Of a stretch of 64,000 nucleotides of DNA, positions 47,320-58,313 are shown piece by piece. Made by a program: the position numbers and the translations under genes. The notes beneath the pieces were generated by a model that searched no databases, was not told the origin of the DNA, and was given only the letters and a program-made list of their open reading frames with translations. This stretch comes from Corella eumyota (Eukaryota; Chordata; Ascidiacea; Phlebobranchia; Corellidae): NCBI GenBank assembly GCA_963082875.1, contig OY720097.1, forward strand, positions 4,658,501-4,722,500, written 5' to 3'. Within the stretch, counting starts at the first letter, position 1. Every line of letters starts with the position of its first letter.

Positions 47320-50300
47320 ATGGATAATAAGGACAAAATGAAGACGTTTGATGGTGATTTGGAGGTGGATGGAAGGTCATCTTATCAACATAAGGACCCA
47401 CCAGGACAACGATGTGTCTATATTATTCCAGGTAAAGTAAGAATCTATAAGTTATTGTGTTGGGTATATTAATTTAAAGGACAAACCGGCGAATGTAACC
47501 AGTATAGATAAAACAGTTTTTAATTAAGCTTTTTAATTGTTAGGACTAATTACAAACTAAGCATTATTGAAGATTTAAACAATGATGAGATAGGCCAAAT
47601 ACAGCTTTTATATATGCTTTATAGCTTTAGTTTTAGTTTATATTATTGAATTCCTATTGTAACATAGCAAATAAATAATATATTTAAGAACTGCTATACT
47701 ATTGGTATTACAATTTCATGTATCGATTGGTATAAAACAATCAATAATATTTAAATGGTTAGTAAATATATGTCAAAATGACAAAGAGCACAAAACAGAT
47801 TTATGTTGCTATTATTTCTAATAGGAAATGACGTTATGATATTTTTTATGTCATGAAAATACGCACAGTCGATGTAATACTCTGAAAGTTTACGTATACC
47901 TTAATAGTTTAATATAATGTTCTAAAAGAAAATGCATTTAAGGCCCGTTATTATAGAAAACCAATACATCACGTGGGTATGAATTATTTAAAGGCCAAAC
48001 TCTATTTACGTTGCCTGGAAATAAACTTAATATAATTTCTACTTAGGAAACATTCAGAGTGAAGTCTATCGTATTTCTACATTCTCAAAATTTCCAAGAC
48101 ATGTCCCAGTTGACGTTATGACACTTTCTAAGAATGGTTTTTATTTTACTGGATACCGAGACCGTGTAAAATGCTTCAGGTACAAAATGTTATGTTTAAT
48201 AGAAACGTAAGTGCTTTTGGGTTTTAAAAAGCGTTCTGAAGACAATTTTATTAATATGTCCATATTTTAACAGCCTTTTTAAACTGAAATGCAATGCATA
48301 TAAACTAAATAGTAATAATGCCATTATTGCTATTACGTTAAAGCGATGCTTTATTGTGCAATTAGTTTATTACCATATATAATGCGATTAAAAATATTTT
48401 AGTTGCGCACAATGCGTGGAGGATTGGACCGCAGCAGACGACCCTGCATCACGTGATTGGCATGCACGTGACTGCCAGTTTCTGATTGGAAATGGACATG
48501 GCAACGTTCCAATACGTGATTACAAATACAAAAAATAGTTTGTCTTATGTTTAAAAATATAAATATGCCTACAACACAATTTAAAATCTTTAAAAATTTA
48601 TATCAACAAAATGTATCATTTAGGAATTTTTCACAGTAATGTTACTGATAACAACACACCTGCAACCAGCTCGCAACAACAACCAGTCAACGAACCACAA
48701 CAAAGCAACCGAACCACCAGACAGACAATTACAAATTCTATACAGACAGCACAATATTCAACAAACACGAATAGTGAAGCAGAATTGCAGAGACTTTTTC
48801 CTTGCTTAAGACCCCGAAATCCACACATGAGAAACGAATACGATAGGTTACAAACCTTTTTGGATAATCGTAATTGGCCTAGTGATAGCATACGAGGAAT
48901 GCCCCAACAGTTTGCAGAGGCTGGGCTGTTTTACTTAGGTAATCTTCATAAATCCTTACATTTATTTATTTTTTTTTGTATATACATTTATCCTCAATGT
49001 GGGAAAGTCGAATGCGCGACTTAAACATAGAGTAACATCAGTTACTCCGACCCAGTCTCGAGTTGCCTGTAGCAGTTTGGGATATTATATAGATTGTAAT
49101 TGCCCAGTAATTATGCTGCTGATTAAGTGCTTGCTCAGCAGAAGTTCATACCGTTTATAGCGCCTTACTCAAGGGCGCTACAGCATGAGATCAGTGGGCA
49201 TTGAACCAACGACCTCATGTGTGGTGTAGCAAATGTTCTTACCACTACACCACGCTGCTGGTATTTAGTTAATTTTTATTAAACAAAAAGCTTGCCATGT
49301 TTAGCCTGTTTGTCTTTTTAAGTATATTTTGTATGTCACAAGTTTCTTATATATAAGAAACTAGAAACAAATGTTTTTATTGGCCTGGTTAAGTTGTAAA
49401 ATAGTTTGGTAAGTATAAATTGAGGTTTTGTTTAGGTAATCGAGATAGAGTAAAATGTTGGTATTGCAACGGAGGTTTACAAAATTGGGAACCCGATGAC
49501 GAACCATGGTTCGAGCATACTAAGTGGTATCCAACGTAAGTTTCAACCTAATTTTTTACGGTGAAATCCATTTTAAATTTTGTAAAAACGAAGCTTATTT
49601 TAAATTTTTAGATGCGAGTTTTTGTTGCAAAGTAAAGGGCCCGCATTTGTTGAAACTGTGACTGGCCAATTTCCAAACCTTCAACGACCATCGACAAGTG
49701 CACCAAGTTTTATGAATATCGAGTAAATATTAATTAAAAGTTAGAGTATGTGACTTAAAATCAAATCCATATGGCCTTACACTAAGGAGTTTTATACTAA
49801 GTTAATCAGATAGCCTTCTAAATCAAAAGCACTTTAAGCTAGCTTCACAATTATGGATGTTTATTGTTTGTGAACTTTTAAATGTTTATCATTTTTCTTA
49901 GTCCCACACTTAACCAAGAGAACAGCGAGAGTTTAAATATAATTGACCCACAAAAGGATATAAAAGAATTAGAAAGTAAAATCGACAACGACATGTTGAC
50001 ATCGTATTTGGTCGAAGAAGCAAGGGCGATGGGCTTCGAAGATTTGCACATAAGAAAGGCATTACAAAAGTATATTTAAAAAATTTATACGCTATTGTTT
50101 AAAGTATTGTCTTCTCCTATACGAATTAAATATCTTTAATTTTGCAGGGGGTACGAGACTAGCAGATTGCCCTTTGAAAACTTTCGCGAGATGATGGAAG
50201 CCCTGTTGGCTATTAATATCTCTGAACCAAGTACGCCAGAAACTGAAATAACATTGGCCGAGACCAAACCACTTGAACACCCGGTTTCGAAGGCGTTTCA

Positions 50301-50478
50301 GGAATTGCGAGACCTCGAAAAATCGCGACTTTGTCACATTTGTCATGACGAACCTAGTAGCGTTCTACTGCTACCTTGCGGCCACTTAGTTTGCTGTCAA
50401 AATTGCTCGGAAAATGTTAGAAAATGCCCGCTCTGCAAAAGGCATGTAAAAGAAAGGGTCCGGTCGTATATTTCTTAA
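47320..50478 (+). CDS. IAP6: two-BIR, UBA-like, RING inhibitor-of-apoptosis protein
   Basis: Eight exons: 47320-47431, 48047-48179, 48403-48515, 48624-48938, 49436-49535, 49612-49722, 49902-50069, 50148-50478; 460 residues. The start [13 protein letters not shown] has a second in-frame Met. Exon 1 carries [16 protein letters not shown]1 has CFSC and WHARDC. BIR2 has CWYC, EPWFEH and TKWYPTC. The UBA-like segment reads [11 protein letters not shown]. The RING has CHIC, PCGH, CQNC and CPLC, with the canonical RSYIS end. The donor of exon 3 is GTGATT; skipping it would read into a nearby stop. A full-length SINE lies in intron 4, which makes that intron the longest of the cluster after intron 1. 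Confidence 0.93.
48985..49260 (-). mobile_element. tRNA-derived SINE, copy 5
   Basis: Inverse copy in IAP6 intron 4. The complement of its right end reads CAGCGTGGTGTAGTGGTAAG, with GGTTCAATGCCC as a degraded B box. Confidence 0.87.
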
Positions 50479-51074
50479 TATAAAGACAATTGGTTGTTAC
50501 TGTATACTTTAAAAAATTGACACAATTTATTTAAATAATATTTTTTATTTTTACTTTTTAAAATTTTATTTTTGTTTTGCTATTTTTGAGGTATCACTTT
50601 ACTAATTTACAGTAAGTTTTTAAAAGCATATTGTGTTGATTGACAATTTGATTTTTATGATATATAAAAATTTACTAAAAAATTAAATATTTTACTGAAA
50701 AATATTCGTTCTTTTTAAATTTTTTCTTTTGTTAGCCTGTTGGTAGAACAGCGCCATCTGTCATTTTTCATTCCTTTTTTTAATGATTGTGTTTATCAGT
50801 AAAAATTAGCAAATAATAATACTTAATAGCACACCTTATATTAAAGATAACTTTTTTGCCAGGTCGATTCATTACTTGATAAAGACAATTACTAATATTT
50901 TTTAATATTGTTTCTATGTGAGTTCGAGCACCTGATGGGTAAACCCCTGGTAAGTTGCTAACATTCAAATCAGAAAACTGATTAAATAGGCTCACCGACA
51001 TGACTCATATTATAGTGTATTAGAAATTACAACAGTCTTAGATAAAATTTTTAAGAGCCTGCCGAATAAAAACC
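50479..51074. other. Intergenic region between IAP6 and IAP7
   Basis: No gene seen; AT-rich, expected to hold the IAP6 3' UTR and the IAP7 promoter. Confidence 0.5.
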
Positions 51075-53365
51075 ATGATATTCACAAATATTGCAGCATT
51101 AGGTAAGGAATTCAAAAACTTTTGTTAAAAATATGACGACAGAAAAATTTTAAATATTTTAATTTTTTAACTAGGAAATGAAGTTAATCGACATGCCAGC
51201 TTTAGCAATTTTCCCAACACAGATAATTTAAAGAGAAAACGATTAGCAGTCGATGGATTTTACTATACTGGTGAACGGGACATAGTCAAATGTTTTAGGT
51301 AACTATTTAATAAACTGTTAAATATTTTGGTTCGACAATAATTCTGACAAATACATTAAACATTTAGCTGTGGTTGTACTGTTGAAAATCTAGAAAGGAA
51401 AATTAAAAGGAAATGGCATAGCGATTCTTGTGAATTTATAAACAGAAAAAACATGCCAAATGTTGGTAAGTTAAGAAAATCGATGTGTTTTTTTAAATAA
51501 TTATAGTAAATAATTTGTTTTAAAACGCGGGGGTCAACAGTAGTGCAAACAGTTATGTTTTCAAATTAAGGGAACTCGAATAAGGAACTAGATTCGGTGA
51601 AACCACAGAACGAAAACCAAACGTAAGTTAAACACTAAAGTACTTGTAATTTTATACTTGGGTTTTAAAAAAAAGTTATTTGTTTGCCACTCATCCGTGA
51701 CTGTCCTCACAATATTAAAATTGTATAATACGTACTTTTCTTAAATTAATACTCTATAACAAACCCGATTTTTACAGTATCAATATTAAAAAGATGGACG
51801 ATTATCAAACACGATTAAATACATTTCCAAGTTGCAAAATGAAGATGTTTGAAACTTTAGATAAATAGAGAAACTACTGTTCTTTCCTTGCCGCAGCTGG
51901 TTTTTATTTTATCGGTAAAACAAGCAATCGTTTAACACTGTAATAGGTTTTTAATTTTGTTTTTATCGAAAGGCAAATATTAATAATTACCTGAGCATTT
52001 CATATTAGTAAATGATTTGTTTAGGCCCACCTGACAAAGTAAAGTGCTGGTATTGTAACGGGGTTTTCCAGAAATGGACAGAAGATCTTGATCCATGGTA
52101 TGAACATGCTAAGCAGTTTCCAAAGTTAGTATAAGTAATAAGTTATGAACATTATACTAAGCATTATAAGTTAACTTTTTTACATTTATGTCAGATGTAA
52201 ATTTATACGAAGTAGTAAAGGTGATAGCTACGTTGACAACATACAAAAACTGAACGTTAACAGGTTTGTTTGTTTGCTATATGCAAAAACATATTTAAAA
52301 GTGCATAAAAGTAAATTTTCTTTGATTTTTAGTCTGGTAAAACTATCTTTTTATTGCAGGAACATCCCAATTAAGGTACTTACTTCTATATATAACCAAG
52401 GTGATACAATGCGTGAAGAGAACCCGGAACGCACAGGAAGTACCTCGCAAACAAACAATCCACTTCAAGGTTTTTTTTTAATATACAAAATGTCAAGTTA
52501 TATAATACTATACATAAATCCAACAGTGCCATACTATTTAAGGCGAATATGGTAAAAATGTGAAAATAACTTGATGTTTCGAATATAATGAATATATATT
52601 TTTAGGGGGAAACTTAATCATTTCCCAGCAGAATGTTTCTAGTTTAGATCTAACTTCAACGACGGCACCGTTGCAACCTGACGAAGGTTAGTGAATCTTT
52701 TTAACTGTCGCCCTGCACATTTAAACCAGCAGGGTGGTGTAGTGGTAAGAACATTTGCTACACCACGTGAGGTCCTGGGCTCAATCCCAACTTCTCTTAT
52801 GCTGTATAGCGCCATTGAGTAAGGCGCTATAAACGGTATGAACTCCTGCTAAGCCAGCACTTAATCAGCAGCATAATTATCAGGCAAATATAATCTATAA
52901 TATTCCAAACTGCCAAAGACATCTCGAGACTGGGTCGGGGTAACAGTTGTTACTTTATGTTTATGTCGCGCATTCGACTTTTCCACATCATTGCTAATTG
53001 CCAACGTCAGTTGCCTTAATTTCACAATTATTATCCTTTTAGTTATTCTGCCAATTTTACAGCATGTAATGTACTTGTTGAAATCCTTATTAAATTAAAG
53101 TTAAATATATAAATGTCGGTGACTAAAGGCAATTTAAAACAATAATTTTATTGTTTATTTAGAAAAAGTATTATGAAATATTTATTGACCTTTGCATTAA
53201 CCGTATAACTAACATGTTTACGACGGTAAATAAAGTAATGAAATTTAATTTTATAATTTAGATCCAGATTTTGATGACATTTACCAAAATTCGCAAAATT
53301 TAGCGCAATTGGACCAATATGGATTTTGTCTTTCGATGTGTTTATTTAGACCGCCACGTACTTAA
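51075..53365 (+). pseudogene. IAP7: RING-less two-BIR gene with an in-frame stop
   Basis: Ten exons can be aligned to IAP8: 51075-51102, 51175-51298, 51368-51465, 51571-51622, 51778-51914, 52025-52124, 52195-52263, 52360-52469, 52606-52686, 53262-53365. Phases join and the total is a multiple of three (301 codons), but an in-frame TAG at 51866-51868 falls in exon 5, just before BIR2. BIR1 is short (CFSC, then WHSDSC; no W..DDP element). BIR2 keeps CWYC, DPWYEH and AKQFPKC. The 3' part is acidic and Ser/Thr-rich and ends without UBA or RING. If read as is, only a truncated BIR1 protein of about 110 residues would be made. It could be a young pseudogene, a null allele, or a functional truncated decoy. 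A SINE sits in the last intron. Confidence 0.82.
52723..52990 (+). mobile_element. tRNA-derived SINE, copy 6
   Basis: The head reads GGTGGTGTAGTGGTAAGAAC with B box GGGCTCAATCCC; the body is as in the 12482 copy. It lies in the last intron of IAP7. Confidence 0.88.
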
Positions 53366-53397
53366 GCACTAAAAGATAACTTTTTAACCGGATAAGT

Positions 53398-53570
53398 GAC
53401 CATGCCATGACATAATTAAATCGTTAACACTAATATTTGTGATATGTTTTAAATCTATAAATTGATTTTGTCAATTTTTTTGTACATATTATTGTTATAT
53501 TTATTGTACATATTTTCATTTACTGTCATCAACGCGCGAGAAAACAAAGTAAAAATTCAAAATGTTAAAT
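53398..53570 (+). repeat. Dispersed repeat segment shared with 19299-19475
   Basis: Starts GACCATGCCAT about 30 bp after the IAP7 stop codon and keeps the same block order as the copy after ggcx. Here it would lie in the IAP7 3' UTR. Confidence 0.6.
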
Positions 53571-53899
53571 AAATACAAATGATATTTTTGCTTATTCTTA
53601 ATTGCAACACAAACAAACGAACTAAAGTCAAGCATTTCCTTATTTATTCATGTATTTTTTGCAGTAAAATATTAAAACAGACACTATAATATATCAAAAT
53701 TTACATAAATGCATGATACATAATATTTTAGATAACCCTGCTTCGTTGGTGATATAAACAGACTATTTTTAACGCAATAAATTCACTCTCGAATTACTTG
53801 CACACAAATTATCAGCATATTGTTGCAACTTTAAACATTTGTAAACTTTTAAACATTGTTTTTTTTTCTTAATATATTGCTGTTTGAGCGTTTTAAATG

Positions 53900-54840
53900 T
53901 TCGCTTCGCCAAAACTATTTTATAAAAAACCTTGTTTAAAATACCTCGGGTGCTTTCCCCTTATATTTCCCAAGTGTTTTTTTGGTCGCTCTCCTATCTG
54001 GAAATAACAAACGTTGCAACATTCAATGTAATATAATAAAAAATAAGGTGGCAAGGAAGTAAAGTTATCTTTGTTTCTACAAACAAAAGTTATTTTTAGA
54101 CAGGAACCTTGAAATGTAAATAACCATCAAAAAGAGGAACTAGATTGCAAAAAAATATTTTATAATGTACGTTAAGCATCATTTGGTCGCAATCAGAAAT
54201 TTAAGTCACGCACTGCACATAACAATTTATTTTTATTTTTAGAAAATTGCAAAACATTAGATTTATATTAAAAATTTATGTTGACTGTGCTTTTTTAAGT
54301 AAATAACTGCTGTTGTACATGTTAATGTAAATGTGGAATCGAAACAAGGGAAAAGATACTAGAACTGACGGAAATATACTGGCTGCAAATGTTCGGGACC
54401 CTTCCACTTCTAACTGCTTTTACGTTTACCCAGGTAGAGATGGGTTTAAATTTAACCTATATTAATTGGTATTACTATTTTTACAAATTTATAACGTCAA
54501 ATTGTTATTTACAAAAAACAGAAATATTTTGCAAACCTTAAACATTGATTAGGTCTTGGTTTTTGTAAAATAAAATTGCAGTGAACATTTGAACTTTTGG
54601 TTTTCCAAAAAAATATATCTTCATCACAAAACTGTATTAACTTTTTACACAGGAGATGTCGGTAAGGAGGTTTACCGACTTTATACATTTAAGAATTTTT
54701 CTTCAACGGCGGTAGGAATGTTAAAATAACCAATTCAAGTGTCATAGGCGTTTGCATGTATTAAGTAACCTTTAAAAAACTCATTCAAATTTGCTACAAA
54801 ATTAGCTTTTTTGATTTGTTTAAAATAGTTATTTTTCGGT
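53900..54840 (+). repeat. Partial copy of the IAP9 5' region, with candidate alternative first exon of IAP8
   Basis: This segment aligns with 57920-58880 (IAP9 promoter, exon 1, intron 1 and part of exon 2). Exon 1 at 54331-54433 is intact (start MWNRNKGKD, end FYVYP) with a GT donor. The exon 2 copy at 54654 breaks off in mid-BIR1: the sequence from GCGGT jumps to AGGAATGTT, which in IAP9 lies in the following intron. The BIR1 exon copy is therefore dead. Exon 1, however, ends in the phase required by IAP8 exon 2 at 55351, and could serve as its first exon. Confidence 0.75.
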
Positions 54841-55060
54841 CGTATATTGCTTAATAAATATCAATGTATTTTTTATTGTAAAAGATTTCTAAAAATTAAA
54901 TGCGACAAGAAGTTGTTTTATTTTATTTTTTTGAATATTTTAGTTTATGTTACAAATTTTATTTTACAATTATTTTTTATAGTGGAATTTATTATATTTT
55001 ATTGTAGAAATGTTGTATATGTTTTCTGGTAACTGGGTAATCGCAAATTGGTAAAATAAA

Positions 55061-55142
55061 AAAGAAACACCTGGGTAAACCCCAAACGGTGAAATGCAAA
55101 GAAAGAAACACCTGGGTAAACCCCAAACGGTGAAATGCAAAG
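55061..55142. repeat. 41-bp tandem duplication
   Basis: Two perfect or near-perfect copies of a 41-bp unit containing CACCTGGGTAAACCCCAAAC, immediately upstream of the IAP8 start. Confidence 0.92.
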
Positions 55143-55231
55143 AAAGAAGGTCATGTACCTACACGATGTATTCAAAGTTAAATCAATTGTCACTTGATTG
55201 TTTAAATTTGATTAAACGGTTTGCTTACATA

Positions 55232-57732
55232 ATGAGTTTCCAAAATCAGAGAGGTTTAGATAAATGTTGTATAAGTAAGTATATTAAATGGACAACGCTT
55301 GTTAAAAAAATTTAAGACCTAAAAGTAATTAGGAAAATATTTATTTGTAGCTAAACCAGAGCACGAATATAAGCGTCTGCTTAGCTTTAAAAATTATCCC
55401 AAATCACCTGTGCGCCAAGAACGGTTAGCCGCTGACGGATTTTACTACACTGGTGTACAGGATAAAGTTAAATGCTTCAGGTATATGCTTAAAACTGTGA
55501 TGTATTAGAGCAATGAGGTAGAGAGTTGTTAAGAAATTAATAAATAAATCATATAACATTAAGTTGTGGAAATACCGTTGAAAACCTGGGAACAGAAGTT
55601 GAAAAAACATGGCATAGAAAAGGTTGTAGATTTATAAACGGAACTGACGTCACAAATGTTCCTATTCTCGTAGGTGAGTAAAAAAACGGTTAAACCTTTT
55701 TGAATATATGAACTTTATTGCGTATTTTTAACGTAGAGTTAGTTATAAATACTGTTTTGAAATTTAACAGGAAACCGAAGGCAAAATTACGAAACCGATG
55801 AGTAAGTGCAGTTTTTAATTTTAATAAAGGCATTCAAGTTTAATTATTAACTAAACTCGCAGTGTTTAACAGCAAAAAAGGTTTTAAAATAAGTCATTGT
55901 TCGCCATCAATCCGTAACGGTTTTTAACAATAAGTTTACAACAGCGAGCATTTCATATACCTTGTAAATACCCTGATTTTAACAGTGGGACTGTCGAAAA
56001 TATGAACAATTGTCAAACAAGATATAAAACACTTTGCAATATGCAAATATTTGAAACCGGTGCTCAAGGAAATAACTACAAGCTATCCATAGCCGAAGCA
56101 GGATTTTATTTAGATGGTAAAATAAACAATTTAAAAAATTCTTTAGGGAATTAAATCAGTTTTTAACTAAATATCAATATTAAAACACAAATATTAATAA
56201 GTAAATAAGCATCGTTTATTAGTTAATTTTGTGTTTTAGCCCCACCTGACAAACTGAAATGTTGGTATTGCAATGGAGGTTTACAAAATTGGATTAACAA
56301 CCCCGATCCGTGGTTTGAGCATGCCAAGTGGTTTCCAAAGTAAGTAAGGGTTTTAATTCCGACAACATAACATGAAGTATTAAGTTAGTTTATTTTTTGT
56401 TCAGATGTGGATTTATTCGGCAAATTCAAAGCGATGGCTATGTTGACCGCATAGACAAAGGGGATAGGTTGTTAGCCTTAGTTGTTAAAGCACAGCAAAA
56501 TTTACATGTAACGTTAAATTTTCATACTTAACTTTTATTACTATTTAGCCTGGTTAAACAAATGCCGTGTAACTCTAATGCTATGCAAATGGTGGTGCAA
56601 ACCTGCAGATATAACCCAGGTGAAACTATAAGAGAAGAAACTTCGGAATTCTTTAGAAATATCCCAGGAACCAGCGGACAACTCCAAGGTTTTTTAATAT
56701 AAAAATAAAAATTACGTTAAATATTTATGGCAGCACATACTGATATTTAAAATCAATAAATTAAAAAAATAACTTATTGTATCATATAACTTTTTTAGAA
56801 CATGAACCAACTATCGACCCAATTTTGCCCGATCCACTTGGCAGTGGTTTTGATTTGACATCTAGGACAGCCCCGTTCCAACAAAACGAAGGTAAATAAA
56901 GTTTTGTTAATTGTTTTTGCATGTATAGGATTATTCAATACTAGTTTGAAAAAGCAAATTTTACGTGTAGATTTTTCCCAAACAAAAGTGTAGGGTTTGT
57001 CTAACTATACCCCACGTGACCAACAATAGGTTGATCGGAGAATAAAATACGCCCCTTGATCACAGATTGATCTCAGTTAATATAAAAATAATACCGATAA
57101 TGGGCCCAGAATTGCAACTGTCTAACTCGACTGATACAACAATTAAAATACTCTACAATGTATTCAATATTCAGTACACAAGAAAAACAATTAACAAAAA
57201 ACAATACTGGCTTAACACTTACAAATCAATATTACTTTTAACAAAAAACTAACTAAAGACCATTTATGAATTGTTAGAACAGGGCGAATCGTATTCTAAA
57301 TATATGACGTACTAAAAGTAGAATTCCAAAATTATTCCAAGTTACGATACAAATAAAGACAAAAAAGGCGAAACACAAATCACGTGACTAAGAACGCTGG
57401 AAAAAAGGGAAAAACTTGAAATGACCATGCGATAAGGCGATCCAAAAGAAGCGCACAATAGCGGCTAATGGTGTCCAACCGAGTGTGAAATTGTATTTAA
57501 AATTAATGAGAAAATATAAATCAGTTTTTATATAAATGGACTTAACAAAAAGAAAAAACACCCATAGTGGTTAAATAATAATATTGAATTTTATATTTTA
57601 GAACCATGTTTTGATGAAGCTTCCTCATTTTCTCAGAACCCATCGCATTTGGCTGAGGAACGAAATGTTGTATGTGAACCACCATGCATAGATTTATCGA
57701 AATTTTTTGATTATTTTTGGTCAAACTTATAA
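55232..57732 (+). CDS. IAP8: two-BIR protein without UBA or RING
   Basis: Ten exons: 55232-55274, 55351-55480, 55564-55673, 55771-55801, 55986-56116, 56240-56339, 56405-56467, 56549-56688, 56799-56891, 57602-57732; 323 residues, fully open. BIR1 is shortened ([13 protein letters not shown], then TWHRKGC), without the W..DDP segment of the other genes. BIR2 keeps CWYC, PDPWFEH and AKWFPKC, so its groove tryptophan is present. The rest ([12 protein letters not shown], acidic Ser-rich exons, end FFDYFWSNL) shows no UBA or RING. The first exon is short ([14 protein letters not shown]). An alternative first exon at 54331-54433 would supply the [12 protein letters not shown] form of the N-terminal motif. 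Such a protein could bind IBM ligands without ubiquitinating them, that is, act as a decoy or antagonist; this is inference. The intact frame contrasts with the stop in IAP7. Confidence 0.85.
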
Positions 57733-58313
57733 CAAAAATGTTTTGTAAAATAATGTATTTTTTTTGTAATATCGATAAATTCGTTATTAAACATTTTCTT
57801 ATAATTTAGGCACGATAAAAATATTTGAAAACTTTTTAAGCATCAGCCCTTATTTAAATAGTGGTCTTTTAACAATTTTCAATGTTTATTAAGCCAAAAC
57901 AAAGTTACTAGGCTAATAGAACCTGGCATAAAATACCGCCGGTGCTTCCCCGTTATAATTCCCGAGTGTTTTTGGTTATCGTGAGCAAATTACAAATGTT
58001 GCAACATAATATTGAATAAAATAAAAAATAACGTGGCAAGAAAGTAAAGTTATCTTTGTCTCTACAAACAAAAGTTATTTTTAGACAGGAAATCGAAATG
58101 TAAAAAACAATCAAAAAGAGGAACTAGATTGCAAAAAATATTTTATAATGTACCTTGAGCATCATTTGGTCGCAATCAGAAATTTAAGTCACGCATTGCA
58201 CATAACAATTTATTTTTATTTTTAGAAAATTGCAAAACATTAGATTTATATTAAAAATTTATGATGACTGTGCTTTTTTAAGTAAATAACTGCTGTTGTA
58301 CATGTTAATGTAA
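57733..58313. other. Intergenic region, promoter of IAP9
   Basis: Contains the sequence (from about 57920) copied at 53900. No TATA box was convincing. Confidence 0.5.
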
